In this document: positions 19,276-27,723 of the stretch, in pieces
How the letters are laid out: each line of letters starts with the position of its first letter
Position numbering within the stretch: the stretch's first letter is position 1
NCBI RefSeq assembly: GCF_947498825.1
Contig: NZ_CANMLV010000001.1
Coordinates: forward strand, 248,001-312,000
Direction: 5' to 3'
From: an uncultured Cedecea sp.
GTDB lineage: Bacteria; Pseudomonadota; Gammaproteobacteria; Enterobacterales; Enterobacteriaceae
DNA length: 64,000 bases
Translations under genes and position numbers: made by a program
Notes under the pieces: model-generated
What the model saw: only the letters and a program-made list of their open reading frames with translations
Database searches by the model: none
Told to the model about the DNA's origin: nothing

Positions 19276-20553
19276 ATGAAAATAGAATCACTGGCCTTAC
19301 ACCACGGATATGAATCAGAAGCGACAACAAAATCTGCGGCAGTCCCTGTTTATCAGACCACCTCTTATACTTTTGATGATACCCAACATGGTGCTGATCT
19401 CTTTGATTTAAAAGTTGCAGGTAATATTTACAGCCGAATTATGAATCCGACGACCGCCGTGCTTGAGCAACGACTTGCCGCAATTGAAGGCGGTATCGGT
19501 GCACTGGCGGTGGCATCCGGTATGGCCGCTATCACCTATGCTATTCAGGCCCTGACTGAAGTCGGCGACAATATTGTCAGTACCAGCCAGCTTTATGGTG
19601 GTACTTATAATCTGTTTGCCCATACCTTACCGCGCCAGGGTGTTGAAGTACGCATGGCCAGTTTTGATGATTTTGCCGGCCTGGAAGCGCTGATTGATGA
19701 CAGAACCAAGGCGCTGTTTTGTGAGTCAATCGGTAACCCGGCGGGGAATGTGGTAGATATCGCCCGCCTGGCTGAAATCGCCCATCGCCATGGTGTTCCG
19801 GTTATTGTCGATAATACCGTGGCAACGCCCGTATTATGCCGTCCTTTCGAACACGGAGCGGATATTGTGGTGCACTCCCTGACCAAATATATTGGCGGCC
19901 ACGGCACCACGATTGGTGGCATTATTATCGATTCAGGAAAATTTGACTGGGTTGCGAATAAAGCACGGTTTAGTTTACTGAATGAACCGGATGCCTCTTA
20001 TCACGGGGTGGTGTATACCGAAGCCTTTGGTCCCGCGGCGTATATTGGCCGCTGCCGGGTGGTGCCTCTGCGCAATACCGGTGCCGCCTTGTCGCCACAC
20101 AGTGCCTTTTTACTGCTCCAGGGACTTGAAACCCTGAGCCTGCGGATCGAGAGACATTGCAGTAATGCCGAAAAACTGGCGGCATATCTTCAGCAACATC
20201 CTTCCGTCAGCTGGGTTAACTATGCCGCCCTCCCCGACAGCCCGTTTAAAGCCAATGCGGATAAAATTACTGCCGGAAAAGCCTCCGGGATAGTCAGTTT
20301 TGGTATTAAGGGCGGAAAGGAAGCAGGTGGACGTTTTATCGATGCGCTGCAGATGATTTTACGCTTAGTGAATATCGGTGATGCTAAATCTTTGGCCTGT
20401 CATCCAGCCAGTACTACCCATCGCCAATTAAACCCGGAAGAGTTAGCTCGTGCTGGTGTCAGTGAAGACCTGGTGAGAATTTCTGTCGGTATCGAACATA
20501 TTGATGACATCATTAATGATGTTTCTCAGGCGTTAGAAGCGGCACAGAAATAG
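19276..20553 (+). CDS. metY: O-acetylhomoserine sulfhydrylase (MetY type)
   Basis: The 425-aa enzyme belongs to the Cys/Met-metabolism PLP family, with the cofactor lysine at about residue 204 in HSLTKYIGGHGTTIGG and the substrate-binding YSRIMNPTTAVLE block. The long GHGTTIGGIIIDSG segment and the overall length favour the O-acetylhomoserine enzymes over MetB/MetC. It makes homocysteine from O-acetylhomoserine and sulfide in the cytoplasm. Enteric bacteria mostly use O-succinylhomoserine, so this may be a side route. No S-adenosylmethionine riboswitch or clear MetJ box is visible upstream. Confidence 0.88.
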   Translation: MKIESLALHHGYESEATTKSAAVPVYQTTSYTFDDTQHGADLFDLKVAGNIYSRIMNPTTAVLEQRLAAIEGGIGALAVASGMAAITYAIQALTEVGDNIVSTSQLYGGTYNLFAHTLPRQGVEVRMASFDDFAGLEALIDDRTKALFCESIGNPAGNVVDIARLAEIAHRHGVPVIVDNTVATPVLCRPFEHGADIVVHSLTKYIGGHGTTIGGIIIDSGKFDWVANKARFSLLNEPDASYHGVVYTEAFGPAAYIGRCRVVPLRNTGAALSPHSAFLLLQGLETLSLRIERHCSNAEKLAAYLQQHPSVSWVNYAALPDSPFKANADKITAGKASGIVSFGIKGGKEAGGRFIDALQMILRLVNIGDAKSLACHPASTTHRQLNPEELARAGVSEDLVRISVGIEHIDDIINDVSQALEAAQK

Positions 20554-20630
20554 TCTCCGGAATAGCCAGCTCCGTGCGGGGGCTGGTTTCAAGGTTTAAT
20601 GCAGTTCTGGCCAGTAATCTTTATTGACAT

Positions 20631-20679
20631 AAAAAAGCCGCCTGACACCGGGCGCTCTTCAGAGGGGTATCAGGCGGCT
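20631..20679 (-). terminator. Terminator of tmaR
   Basis: A 14-base stem (AGCCGCCTGATACC with GGTGTCAGGCGGCT on the minus strand) is followed by a run of six T, just after the tmaR stop codon. Confidence 0.9.
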
Positions 20680-20691
20680 ATTGCTGAGCAA

Positions 20692-21033
20692 TTACGCTTT
20701 TTCGGATTTCGCTTCAGCTCTTTTCTGCTCGCCAATGATTTTCAGCTTAGCCGAAATTTCGCGACGCTCTTTTGACAGTTCCGCATTTTTAATAATGTGA
20801 TCATCAACGCGGTCTTCATAGTCCGCTTTCATGCTGGCAATGATTTCTTGCACCGCTTCAATGCTCATACCCGGCTTAATATATTCACTCAGGTTATCGA
20901 GCAGCAACACACGTTTTTGGTTGTCACGGATTTTTTTTGCTTCATCCTGAATTTCACGTTGTAGCTTGTTCTTACGACGGTACAGACGCACAAAGTCCAG
21001 GACGTCCTGAAAGGATGATTTAATATTTTCCAT
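20692..21033 (-). CDS. tmaR: TmaR (YeeX), polar organiser of PTS enzyme I
   Basis: The 113-aa coiled-coil protein follows E. coli YeeX/TmaR almost residue by residue ([57 protein letters not shown]). TmaR forms clusters at the cell pole and holds enzyme I of the sugar phosphotransferase system there. The start at 21033 has AAGGTG seven bases upstream; an in-frame GTG two codons earlier is possible. It is a monocistronic gene. Confidence 0.95.
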   Translation of the reverse strand: MENIKSSFQDVLDFVRLYRRKNKLQREIQDEAKKIRDNQKRVLLLDNLSEYIKPGMSIEAVQEIIASMKADYEDRVDDHIIKNAELSKERREISAKLKIIGEQKRAEAKSEKA

Positions 21034-21255
21034 TTTCACACCTTATAAATTGGCAATCGGATTCAGGTTACGACTACATTAAGCTATAGCCTACCTGAAT
21101 GGCAATGCGTGACTAACATTCAAAACAGACTGTCTCTATCTTAACCCTAATTGCAGCTGAATCGAAACAAGCAAAAAAAAATTTGCTGTAAAATGCGAGG
21201 TATGGAAGAAAACAGACCCTGTTCCCCCTGTCACTGTCAGTTTTCACGCAACCTT

Positions 21256-21693
21256 TTAACGCAACCAAGGTGTTATTGTCAGACCCACCAGTAATCCTTC
21301 CGGGCTGAGCAGGCGAGTCACGGTTTGCCCCCAAGGTTCCAGGTGATTGTCCACCAGCAACTGGTACCCCTGCGCTTTGAGTTCATTGCTGGCAACCTCC
21401 AGAGAAGCCACTTCAAATTCTATCCAGCTCTGGGGAACGGCATGGCTTTCTGGCCAGTCAGCACAGTTAAAACAGGACTGTGCGGCTTGCTCCAGCGGCC
21501 AGACAGCAAAATGTTTAACGCCTTCCAGTTCCCCTGCTTCCAACGAGAGATAAGTTTCATTACCGGGCATGCCTTTCAACGGTAAATTCAGTGCGTGCTG
21601 ATAAAAGGCCTGACTGGTGGCACTATTACCAGTAACAGGTCCAAAACCTGCAATAAAAAGAACGGTTAAGCCTGTTGTTTCATCAAAAGCCAT
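21256..21693 (-). CDS. VOC/glyoxalase-superfamily protein
   Basis: The 145-aa protein shows the paired beta-alpha-beta-beta-beta modules of the VOC fold, ending with GQTVTRLLSPEGLLVGLTITPW, a phrase usual in dioxygenase/bleomycin-resistance-like members. No clear metal triad can be assigned, so the activity is unknown. Its ATG lies 3 bases after the stop codon of the upstream GyrI-like fragment on the same strand, so the two form an operon. Confidence 0.75.
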   Translation of the reverse strand: MAFDETTGLTVLFIAGFGPVTGNSATSQAFYQHALNLPLKGMPGNETYLSLEAGELEGVKHFAVWPLEQAAQSCFNCADWPESHAVPQSWIEFEVASLEVASNELKAQGYQLLVDNHLEPWGQTVTRLLSPEGLLVGLTITPWLR

Positions 21694-21696
21694 GAG

Positions 21697-21885
21697 TTAC
21701 TCCTGCACGGGTTTAACGGGAATGAGCATTTCGAGCTGCCAGACACCAGACTGGCTGCCGTCATTAAGGTAGCGTTCGTAACAAGGTTTACCAGTAAACT
21801 GATATCCCCCGTCCGCCTCAACCTGGTCAAACAGCGTTTCCCAGGCTTCAAATGTACGGTAAACATCGTTTTCTCCAGCTGACAT
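21697..21885 (-). pseudogene. Truncated GyrI-like (AraC effector-binding) domain
   Basis: This 62-codon frame ends with CYERYLNDGSQSGVWQLEML followed by IPVKP, the characteristic last strand region of GyrI-like domains, which normally span about 150 residues and often follow an AraC-type HTH. The first half of the domain and any DNA-binding part are missing, and the upstream sequence shows nothing similar. It may be a relic, or a short protein still translated ahead of the VOC gene. Confidence 0.5.
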
Positions 21886-22052
21886 CAAATAACTGTATAT
21901 TTATACATAAATATAACAGCCAGTCTGTCTCTGTACAGCCCTTTCTTAGTCAGTATGTGCAGTTCGCCAAAAAACTGCACTAAAAAGTACACTCAGGGCT
22001 AACTGACGTTATCCCTTTCCTGATATCTGACGTAACGTTGTCGCATCGTAAT

Positions 22053-22071
22053 AAGAATGATAATCTTTACC
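22053..22071. promoter_or_regulatory. Fur box upstream of the AraC-type regulator
   Basis: AAGAATGATAATCTTTACC matches 15 of 19 positions of the Fur consensus, with the central GATAAT core intact. It lies 37 bases upstream of the chosen start codon and overlaps an in-frame ATG, which argues against that ATG as start. Confidence 0.75.
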
Positions 22072-22107
22072 ATCTTATTCACTCCTGACAGAGACAGGGC
22101 GAATTCT

Positions 22108-23088
22108 GTGATAGCTCAAGAACCTAATGCGCTGGTTCCCGTGAAAAAAAGATTCATTTTAATGGAAGATTTTCAACGTTATGGTGAACGCTATAATATC
22201 GATTATCACTTCCCACAACACAGCCAGGGGAACGGCCTGCACATTCCTGTGCTCCACGGGGATGTTGAAGAATTAACGTTGGGTTCGGGTATCAGTCTGA
22301 CACAATCTGATGTGCAGGTTCTGGAGCCTTATGAAACCTTCTCCTGCCATGAATCACCGCTCTATATGCTGGTAGTGCTGGAAGGGAATGTGGTTATCTC
22401 GCACTATGGTCAACAGTACACTATCCGTTCGGGTATGACTTATGCCACGCGACTTTCGAGCCATCAGGCTATGACTGTTCGCCATATTGCCGGGCATAAA
22501 CTCAGAACGCTCTCTCTGGGAGTGTATCCCGGCGAGGCCTGGCAAAGCAGCTTGCTCAGGTCGCTTTTACGCGACGGGGCCTTCAGTAATACGCCGTCAA
22601 TGGCCTGGCACGTGCCTGATTATTTGCTCACCGGTTTAGCCCGCGCGCAGCACGGCAGCGGCAACGGCGTGGCCCGGCAGCTGATCCTTGAAGGACTGAT
22701 TATGCAGTTACTGGGGCACGGCTTAAACCAGCATGAAAGCCTCAGTCGTCCTGTCGAGTTTGCCCAGCGTTGCGAACATCAGCGGCTGGAAAATATTCGC
22801 AACCTGCTCGAACAAGCCCCGGAAAAAGAGTACACCCTGAACGGACTGGCGCAACAAGCCGCCATGAGCCCAAGCAGCCTGCGCAGTAAGTTTAGACAGG
22901 CCTACGGCTGCACTATTTTTGATTTTCTGCGTGACTGCCGCCTGGCACTGGCACATCGTTATTTATTGGAAGGCCATAGCGTCCAACAAGCCGCATGGAT
23001 GTCAGGCTACCAGCATGCCACCAACTTCTCTACCGCCTTTCGTCGCCGTTATGGTATGCCACCAGTCGATATCCGCCGTTCCCGCTAA
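22108..23088 (+). CDS. AraC-family regulator of iron uptake (YbtA/PchR-like)
   Basis: The 326-aa protein has an N-terminal cupin-like ligand domain and a C-terminal pair of HTH motifs (YTLNGLAQQAAMSPSSLRSKFRQ and SVQQAAWMSGYQHATNFSTAFRRRYG). Regulators of this type, such as YbtA and PchR, sense a ferric siderophore and activate the receptor gene, and a TonB-dependent receptor follows on the same strand. I chose the GTG at 22108, which has AGGG eight bases upstream. The ATG at 22057 lies inside the Fur box. Iron repression through Fur and self-regulation are likely. Confidence 0.87.
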   Translation: MIAQEPNALVPVKKRFILMEDFQRYGERYNIDYHFPQHSQGNGLHIPVLHGDVEELTLGSGISLTQSDVQVLEPYETFSCHESPLYMLVVLEGNVVISHYGQQYTIRSGMTYATRLSSHQAMTVRHIAGHKLRTLSLGVYPGEAWQSSLLRSLLRDGAFSNTPSMAWHVPDYLLTGLARAQHGSGNGVARQLILEGLIMQLLGHGLNQHESLSRPVEFAQRCEHQRLENIRNLLEQAPEKEYTLNGLAQQAAMSPSSLRSKFRQAYGCTIFDFLRDCRLALAHRYLLEGHSVQQAAWMSGYQHATNFSTAFRRRYGMPPVDIRRSR

Positions 23089-23121
23089 TCTGACCCGAAG
23101 ATGTCGGTAACAATAGTTTGT

Positions 23122-23154
23122 CATTACGCATATGTAACCTGACATTACGCATAT
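23122..23154 (+). promoter_or_regulatory. Two direct repeats, likely operator of the AraC-type regulator
   Basis: CATTACGCATAT occurs at 23122-23133 and 23143-23154, exactly 21 bases apart (two helical turns), in the same orientation upstream of the receptor gene. Direct repeats at this spacing are the normal target of AraC-family activators. Confidence 0.75.
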
Positions 23155-23173
23155 CTGCTTAACGCCTCAAAAA

Positions 23174-23192
23174 GGTAATAATTCTTATTAAC
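23174..23192. promoter_or_regulatory. Fur-like site upstream of the receptor gene
   Basis: GGTAATAATTCTTATTAAC matches 13 of 19 positions of the Fur consensus and lies 27 bases before the receptor start codon, in the promoter region. Confidence 0.55.
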
Positions 23193-23219
23193 AATTAGAA
23201 AAAGCCTTTGGAGACTTTA

Positions 23220-25310
23220 ATGTTGACTAAAACGCGTCTGGCACTGCTGGTGGGGTTGGCTACCGGTAGCCTCACTTTCCCGGTGTTAGCACAAGAAACC
23301 ACAAAAAATGATACCCTTGTTGTCACCTCAAAAGTGCAAAGTGGCGCAACTAAACTGGAAACCCCGGATATCGAAACGCCTCAGGCTGTATCGATAGTCA
23401 CACGGGAACAGTTTGAAGAGCAAGGCGCAACCAGTGTACATCAGGCGGTTACCTATACGCCGGGTGTGTATAGCAACCAAATCGGGGCCTCAAACCGTTT
23501 TGACTATATTGTTATGCGAGGCTTCTCCGACGGAAGTCTGGACAATATCTATCTTGATGGTTTGAAAATAATGGGGGATACCAACTCCCATAGTTCACTG
23601 GTGGTGGATCCGTGGTTTTTAGACAGTATTGAAGTGGTTCGTGGCCCGGCCTCTGTCTTGTATGGTCGTTCCTCTCCTGGCGGTATTGTCGCTCTCACCT
23701 CCCGTAAACCGTCCTTTGACACTGGCGGTGAAATTAAGCTGTTTGCCGGTAATAATAAACAGCGCGGGGCAATGTTTGATGTCACCGGCGCGTTGGATGA
23801 TAACGACAGAATCGCCGGCCGCATCAGTGGTATGACGCGTTATGCCGACTCGCAGTTCGATCCGCTAAAAGAAGAGCGTTATGCCATCATGCCCAGTCTG
23901 ACCTGGCGCATCACTGATAATACTCGCCTTGATTTAATGGCCTATTTACACCGTGATCCTGAAGGTGGCAGCCACTCCGGCCTGCCTTATGAAGGAACGG
24001 TAGTCCCTTATAATGGCAAAAAAATCTCAAACACCTTTTATGAGGGTGAGCCTGGTTTCGATAAATATAATCGCCAGGAAAATATGGTCGGCTATGATAT
24101 CGAGCATCAGTTTGACAGCGGCTGGTCGGTGCGTCAGAAAGTGCGTTACCTGAATACCAAAGTTGAACTGAATCAGGTCTATGCCGCAGGCTGGGCAAAT
24201 GCAAGCCAGTTAAACCGCGGGTATTCAGGCTCGGAAGAGCAGATGAATGCCATCACCCTGGATAACCATGTAGACGGAAGCTTTGATACCGGGCCACTGA
24301 ATCACCGCGTGCTTATCGGTATGGACTATCAGGATCGTAGCAATCATACCACCGGTTACTCTGGCAGCTTCCCGGCACTGGATGCCTTTAATCCGGTTTA
24401 TAATGCTTATCCGCATACTATAACCATGTATGGTCACGAACAGCATAAACTGCGTCAGACCGGCTACTACCTTCAGGATCAGATCTCATTAGACAGATGG
24501 CGTATGACGCTGGGTGGCCGCTTTGACCAAGTGAAAATCACCAATCTCAATAAGCTGGATGGCAGTTCAAGCGCGCTGGATAAAAATAACTTCAGCAGCC
24601 GCGCCGCCCTGATGTATCTGTTTGATAATGGCATTGCACCTTATGTCAGCTACTCGACGTCCTTTACCCCAACCAGTTTCGTTGACGATGCGGGTCAATT
24701 GCTGAAACCGATGACCGGTAAGCAATGGGAAGCAGGCTTAAAGTATGAGCCAGAAGGCACCAACATCCAATACAGTGCTTCGGTATTCCGTATCAATCAG
24801 AAAAATATCGCGACCAAAACAGAGCCCGATTCTCCTTATCGTTCGATCGGTGAAATCGAGTCTGAAGGGGTGGAACTGGAAGCCGTAGGCGAGATAGCCG
24901 AAAACCTGCGTCTCCAGGCAGCCTATACCTATACCGATATCCGCTATAAGAAAAGTAGCCAGGATGAACAAGGTAAACGTGCGGTGTATGCGCCACGTAA
25001 TATGGCCAGTACCTGGCTAAGCTACGATGTTAAAAGCGGCCCGCTGGACGGTCTGACCATCGGCTCCGGGATGCGTTATGTTAACGGTGTGACCACCGAT
25101 CGCCTGAATACCCATACGCTGCCATCCTATACGCTGGTCGATATAGCCGTGGGTTATGACTTGTCAAAAGTCGGCATCAAAGGGTTAAACGCCCAGCTTA
25201 ACGTTAATAACCTGACAGATAAGAGCTACGTTGCCGCCTGTAACTCGCTCTCTTACTGCTATTTTGGTGCAGAACGCAGCATCGTCGGCAGTGTTTCCTG
25301 GAAGTTCTGA
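23220..25310 (+). CDS. foxA: TonB-dependent ferrioxamine-type siderophore receptor (FoxA-like)
   Basis: The 696-aa protein has a signal peptide (cleavage near VLAQE), an N-terminal TonB-box region (DTLVVTS), a plug domain (VDPWFLDSIEVVRGPASVLYGRSSPGGIV) and a 22-strand barrel ending in the outer-membrane signature VSWKF. The closing segments (VNNLTDKSYVAAC..YCYFGAERS) are those of the FoxA/FhuA family; Yersinia FoxA is similar in length. It would import a hydroxamate siderophore such as ferrioxamine. The ATG at 23220 has GGAG upstream. The exact siderophore is inferred from family likeness. Confidence 0.87.
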   Translation: MLTKTRLALLVGLATGSLTFPVLAQETTKNDTLVVTSKVQSGATKLETPDIETPQAVSIVTREQFEEQGATSVHQAVTYTPGVYSNQIGASNRFDYIVMRGFSDGSLDNIYLDGLKIMGDTNSHSSLVVDPWFLDSIEVVRGPASVLYGRSSPGGIVALTSRKPSFDTGGEIKLFAGNNKQRGAMFDVTGALDDNDRIAGRISGMTRYADSQFDPLKEERYAIMPSLTWRITDNTRLDLMAYLHRDPEGGSHSGLPYEGTVVPYNGKKISNTFYEGEPGFDKYNRQENMVGYDIEHQFDSGWSVRQKVRYLNTKVELNQVYAAGWANASQLNRGYSGSEEQMNAITLDNHVDGSFDTGPLNHRVLIGMDYQDRSNHTTGYSGSFPALDAFNPVYNAYPHTITMYGHEQHKLRQTGYYLQDQISLDRWRMTLGGRFDQVKITNLNKLDGSSSALDKNNFSSRAALMYLFDNGIAPYVSYSTSFTPTSFVDDAGQLLKPMTGKQWEAGLKYEPEGTNIQYSASVFRINQKNIATKTEPDSPYRSIGEIESEGVELEAVGEIAENLRLQAAYTYTDIRYKKSSQDEQGKRAVYAPRNMASTWLSYDVKSGPLDGLTIGSGMRYVNGVTTDRLNTHTLPSYTLVDIAVGYDLSKVGIKGLNAQLNVNNLTDKSYVAACNSLSYCYFGAERSIVGSVSWKF

Positions 25311-25321
25311 TTGGCAATATC

Positions 25322-25357
25322 ACCCACCTGCTTGTTTCCTGGCAGGTGGGTGGTTTA
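25322..25357 (+). terminator. Terminator of the receptor gene
   Basis: ACCCACCTGC and GCAGGTGGGT form a perfect 10-base stem with a 10-base loop, starting 11 bases after the stop codon and followed by a T-rich stretch. Confidence 0.75.
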
Positions 25358-25410
25358 CTTCATAAAGTATTCATCAAATTAGCCGTTGACGACATTGCAA
25401 AAACGCCAGA

Positions 25411-25430
25411 TACTGTATATTAAAACAGTA
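25411..25430. promoter_or_regulatory. LexA (SOS) box
   Basis: TACTGTATATTAAAACAGTA has both conserved CTGT/ACAG half-sites with the right spacing and lies 15 bases upstream of the DinI-like start codon. Confidence 0.92.
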
Positions 25431-25445
25431 TAACGGAGATAACCC

Positions 25446-25685
25446 ATGTTCGTCGAACTCGTCTATGATAAACGCAACGTTGCCGGTCTGCCTGGCGCTC
25501 AAGATATCATCCTTGCAGAGCTTACCCAACGCGTACATCGTGTATTCCCTGACGCCGAAGTACGGGTTAAACCCATGCAAACCAATGCAGTGAACAGTGA
25601 CTGCACTAAATTTGAGAAAGAACGCCTCAACCGTTTAATCGAAGAGATGTTTGACGAAGCCGAATTCTGGCTGGTTAACGAGTAA
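25446..25685 (+). CDS. DinI-like SOS protein
   Basis: The 79-aa protein is a full-length DinI-family member: beta strand (MFVELVYDKR), helix, a second strand (AEVRVKPM) and an acidic C-terminal helix (EEMFDEAEFWL) that in DinI mimics DNA and binds RecA. DinI modulates RecA filaments during the SOS response. A LexA box controls it and an AACGGAGAT ribosome site precedes it. Copies like this are common on prophages and near prophage ends. Confidence 0.9.
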   Translation: MFVELVYDKRNVAGLPGAQDIILAELTQRVHRVFPDAEVRVKPMQTNAVNSDCTKFEKERLNRLIEEMFDEAEFWLVNE

Positions 25686-25690
25686 CGCCC

Positions 25691-25924
25691 ATGGATAACA
25701 TTATTATTTCCGGCGTGCGCATCTATTTCCCCCGTCCGGGGGAACGCCTGCCTGTACCCTCGACTGACATCCGTACCTTTGCCATTAAAAGCACTATAGA
25801 TACTCGCTGCTGCCTGCTGGCCTTTCAGAATGGTCAGTGGCGTGTGTTGTCATTACCAGAATACCAAAATTCCGGAAGAGCAATTATGGAGGCAGTGAAA
25901 CAGGGTCAAATTAAGTGGCAGTAA
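25691..25924 (+). CDS. Small SOS-linked protein of unknown function
   Basis: This 77-aa protein starts 5 bases after the DinI-like stop codon and shares its LexA-controlled promoter. It has no membrane segment or signal peptide and reads as one small alpha/beta domain (beta strands at both ends of the first half, a C-terminal helix SGRAIMEAVKQ). I do not recognise the family. Its position suggests a role in the DNA damage response or in prophage induction. Confidence 0.65.
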   Translation: MDNIIISGVRIYFPRPGERLPVPSTDIRTFAIKSTIDTRCCLLAFQNGQWRVLSLPEYQNSGRAIMEAVKQGQIKWQ

Positions 25925-26013
25925 ATAAAGAACTCTCTGATGTATATCAGTCTGGTTTAAAGGGGCGTTTTATGGGGCGTCCGGATCAGGCCCGGGGGTA
26001 TCAGGACAGATAA

Positions 26014-26199
26014 TCAGCGGTCGATCCGTGTCAGATCTTCCGCTGTCAGGCCTGTCATTTTTATGATGGTATTGTGGTCAAAACCATTCTGTAGCATGAT
26101 TCGGGCCACTTCGAGTTTTCCTTCATTGCGACCTAGTTGGATACCTTCCTGTCGGCCTTTCTCAATACCCTTCTGTTCCAGCTGTTGTGCGATAGTCAT
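26014..26199 (-). CDS. Free-standing copy of the Rpn C-terminal part (RpnS-like)
   Basis: Sixty-one codons repeat the last part of the neighbouring Rpn protein almost exactly, differing by loss of one 12-base GRQEG repeat and in the last codons (RIDR instead of QVDR). A GGGGAC eight bases before the ATG at 26199 is the same signal that precedes the internal ATG of the full gene. In E. coli, short RpnS proteins made from inside rpn genes block the toxic nuclease (Laub and Storz groups). This copy could serve as an extra antitoxin, or be a dead leftover of a tandem duplication. Confidence 0.5.
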   Translation of the reverse strand: MTIAQQLEQKGIEKGRQEGIQLGRNEGKLEVARIMLQNGFDHNTIIKMTGLTAEDLTRIDR

Positions 26200-26260
26200 C
26201 AGTTCGTCCCCATCTTGCGGCACTTGCTGTCATGTGTTCTGTCACTAGCAAGGTGGTCAG
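26014..26260. repeat. Tandem duplication of the rpn 3' end (partial copy)
   Basis: The bases from the rpn stop codon at 26257 to about 26601 are present again at 26014-26260. The copies join at AAGGTGGTCAG. This copy lacks about 90 bases of the middle and one 12-base repeat. Confidence 0.85.
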
Positions 26261-26454
26261 CGGTCGACCTGTGTCAGATCTTCCGCTGTCAGGCCTGTCA
26301 TTTTTATGATGGTATTGTGGTCAAAACCATTCTGTAGCATGATTCGGGCCACTTCGAGTTTTCCTTCATTGCGACCTAGTTGGATACCTTCCTGTCGACC
26401 TTCTTGTCGTCCTTTCTCAATACCCTTCTGTTCCAGCTGTTGTGCGATAGTCAT
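26257..26454 (-). CDS. Internal RpnS-type short form within the Rpn gene
   Basis: The in-frame ATG at 26454 (MTIAQQLEQKGIEKGRQEG) has GGGGAC eight bases upstream, a better ribosome site than most internal methionines. It would produce a 65-aa C-terminal protein, as shown for E. coli rpn genes, where the short form binds and inhibits the long form. This is inference from sequence and family knowledge. Confidence 0.5.
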   Translation of the reverse strand: MTIAQQLEQKGIEKGRQEGRQEGIQLGRNEGKLEVARIMLQNGFDHNTIIKMTGLTAEDLTQVDR

Positions 26455-27207
26455 CAGTTCGTCCCCATGTTGCGGCACTCGCTGTGCCAGATCATGTACA
26501 AAGGCCTCTGCGTTTGAAGTTTCGCCTGCCTGTACAAGATAGTTTATCAGTGACGCCAGTTGCTGTCCTGTCATGCTTTCTGTCAGTAATAAGGTGGTCA
26601 GATTGTCCAGCAGATCTGACAGGTCCCGGTTATGAATATGTTTCTGTAGCAAGCTCAGGGCTGCCATACGGCGGTGTCCCATGATCTCTTCGTCCGGTAT
26701 AACAGTAACATCAACCAAGGGAAAATGACCGTTGTACAGCTTTTCGGCTAATCCGGAATGGTTAAACTCATCCAGCCAGCGGGTTGAATACGGATACGGG
26801 CTGCGTTTGCCGTTATAAAACAGAACGGGTATCACCAGCGGCAATTTTTTGTGCCCTGCATCCAGGTGACGTTGCATGGCCGCCACCGCATAACGAAGAA
26901 GTCGGAACGCCATATGTTTGTCAGGAGAAGACTGGTGCTCGATAAGTACGTTGATATAACCGTCATCATCGGACGTGGTTTTCAGGCTGTATAGCACGTC
27001 GCTGAAGTAAGGTCGTAAACTTTCCTCGACAAAGCTGCCAGACTCAAGTTTCAGGGTACTGAAGTCACAGATGTCCTGCAGTTCTACGGGCAGATGCAGT
27101 TGCATGAAATCCCTGGCGGTATCAGGATGGGTCAGAAACTGTTTAAATACCGAGTCATGTGGGGTAGGTGTTCCACTCGCACTATCCTTGTTGTTCCTGC
27201 CGGACAT
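26257..27207 (-). CDS. Rpn-family recombination-promoting nuclease (YhgA-like)
   Basis: The 316-aa product is a complete Rpn/PD-(D/E)XK nuclease: TPHDSVFKQFLTHPDTARDFM at the start, the catalytic aspartate in YFSDVLYSL and E-x-Q in VLIEHQSSPD, then a helical region and a C-terminal GRQEGRQEGIQLGRNEG repeat followed by a conserved tail. Rpn proteins cut DNA and can protect against phages; expression is toxic unless held back by an internally encoded short form. An ATG with GGGGA upstream at 26454 would make that short form. Start at 27207 chosen for its GGAG; the longer frame has none. Confidence 0.88.
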   Translation of the reverse strand: MSGRNNKDSASGTPTPHDSVFKQFLTHPDTARDFMQLHLPVELQDICDFSTLKLESGSFVEESLRPYFSDVLYSLKTTSDDDGYINVLIEHQSSPDKHMAFRLLRYAVAAMQRHLDAGHKKLPLVIPVLFYNGKRSPYPYSTRWLDEFNHSGLAEKLYNGHFPLVDVTVIPDEEIMGHRRMAALSLLQKHIHNRDLSDLLDNLTTLLLTESMTGQQLASLINYLVQAGETSNAEAFVHDLAQRVPQHGDELMTIAQQLEQKGIEKGRQEGRQEGIQLGRNEGKLEVARIMLQNGFDHNTIIKMTGLTAEDLTQVDR

Positions 27208-27723
27208 CTCCTTCTCCGCAGCTGTTTTACCTTTCGTTTTATATGCCTGGAGGTACCGGAACACCGATACTCTATTTGAACTAAACTACCCGGAGACACA
27301 TCTGAAAACCACCAATAAACGCTCAACAACACTCGCGATATTGCACCAGGCCCCTTCCCTTCGATAAGGCTCCCACACTCAGCCACCAGATCCGATGCTT
27401 CTTGTGAACCAGAATATGGTTTACCATGTGCGGAGGGGTGTTTTGTGTCACTGAGATCCATAATAATATTGGATACAGGCTATGGGCTCATATGAACAGT
27501 GAACAATACTGCAATATAAAAGAACGGATTGTTTATTAGATATAGAATTTAATAACAATGAGTTAGACAACATAAGTGGACACAGATAAACATTGAATAA
27601 CTCAGCGCAACAACCTACCTTCCTCTTCCATGATTACGCGAATCATCAAATAAGATAATGATATATATCTTTAAAATTAAAATTCAACCATGCAAATGTA
27701 CTTAACAATGTACTTGCTATTGG
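27208..27723. other. Gene-free stretch at the probable prophage border
   Basis: The 516 bases between rpn and the invertase gene contain no gene-like frame. The right half is AT-rich. The prophage end is expected here or just beyond the DinI-like genes, but no tRNA end or repeated core could be found, because the other end of the prophage is outside the window. Confidence 0.4.

Noticed and set aside
27208..27723. attR site of the prophage
   Set aside because: No tRNA end, dif-like site or repeated core could be recognised, and the other end of the prophage is outside the window.
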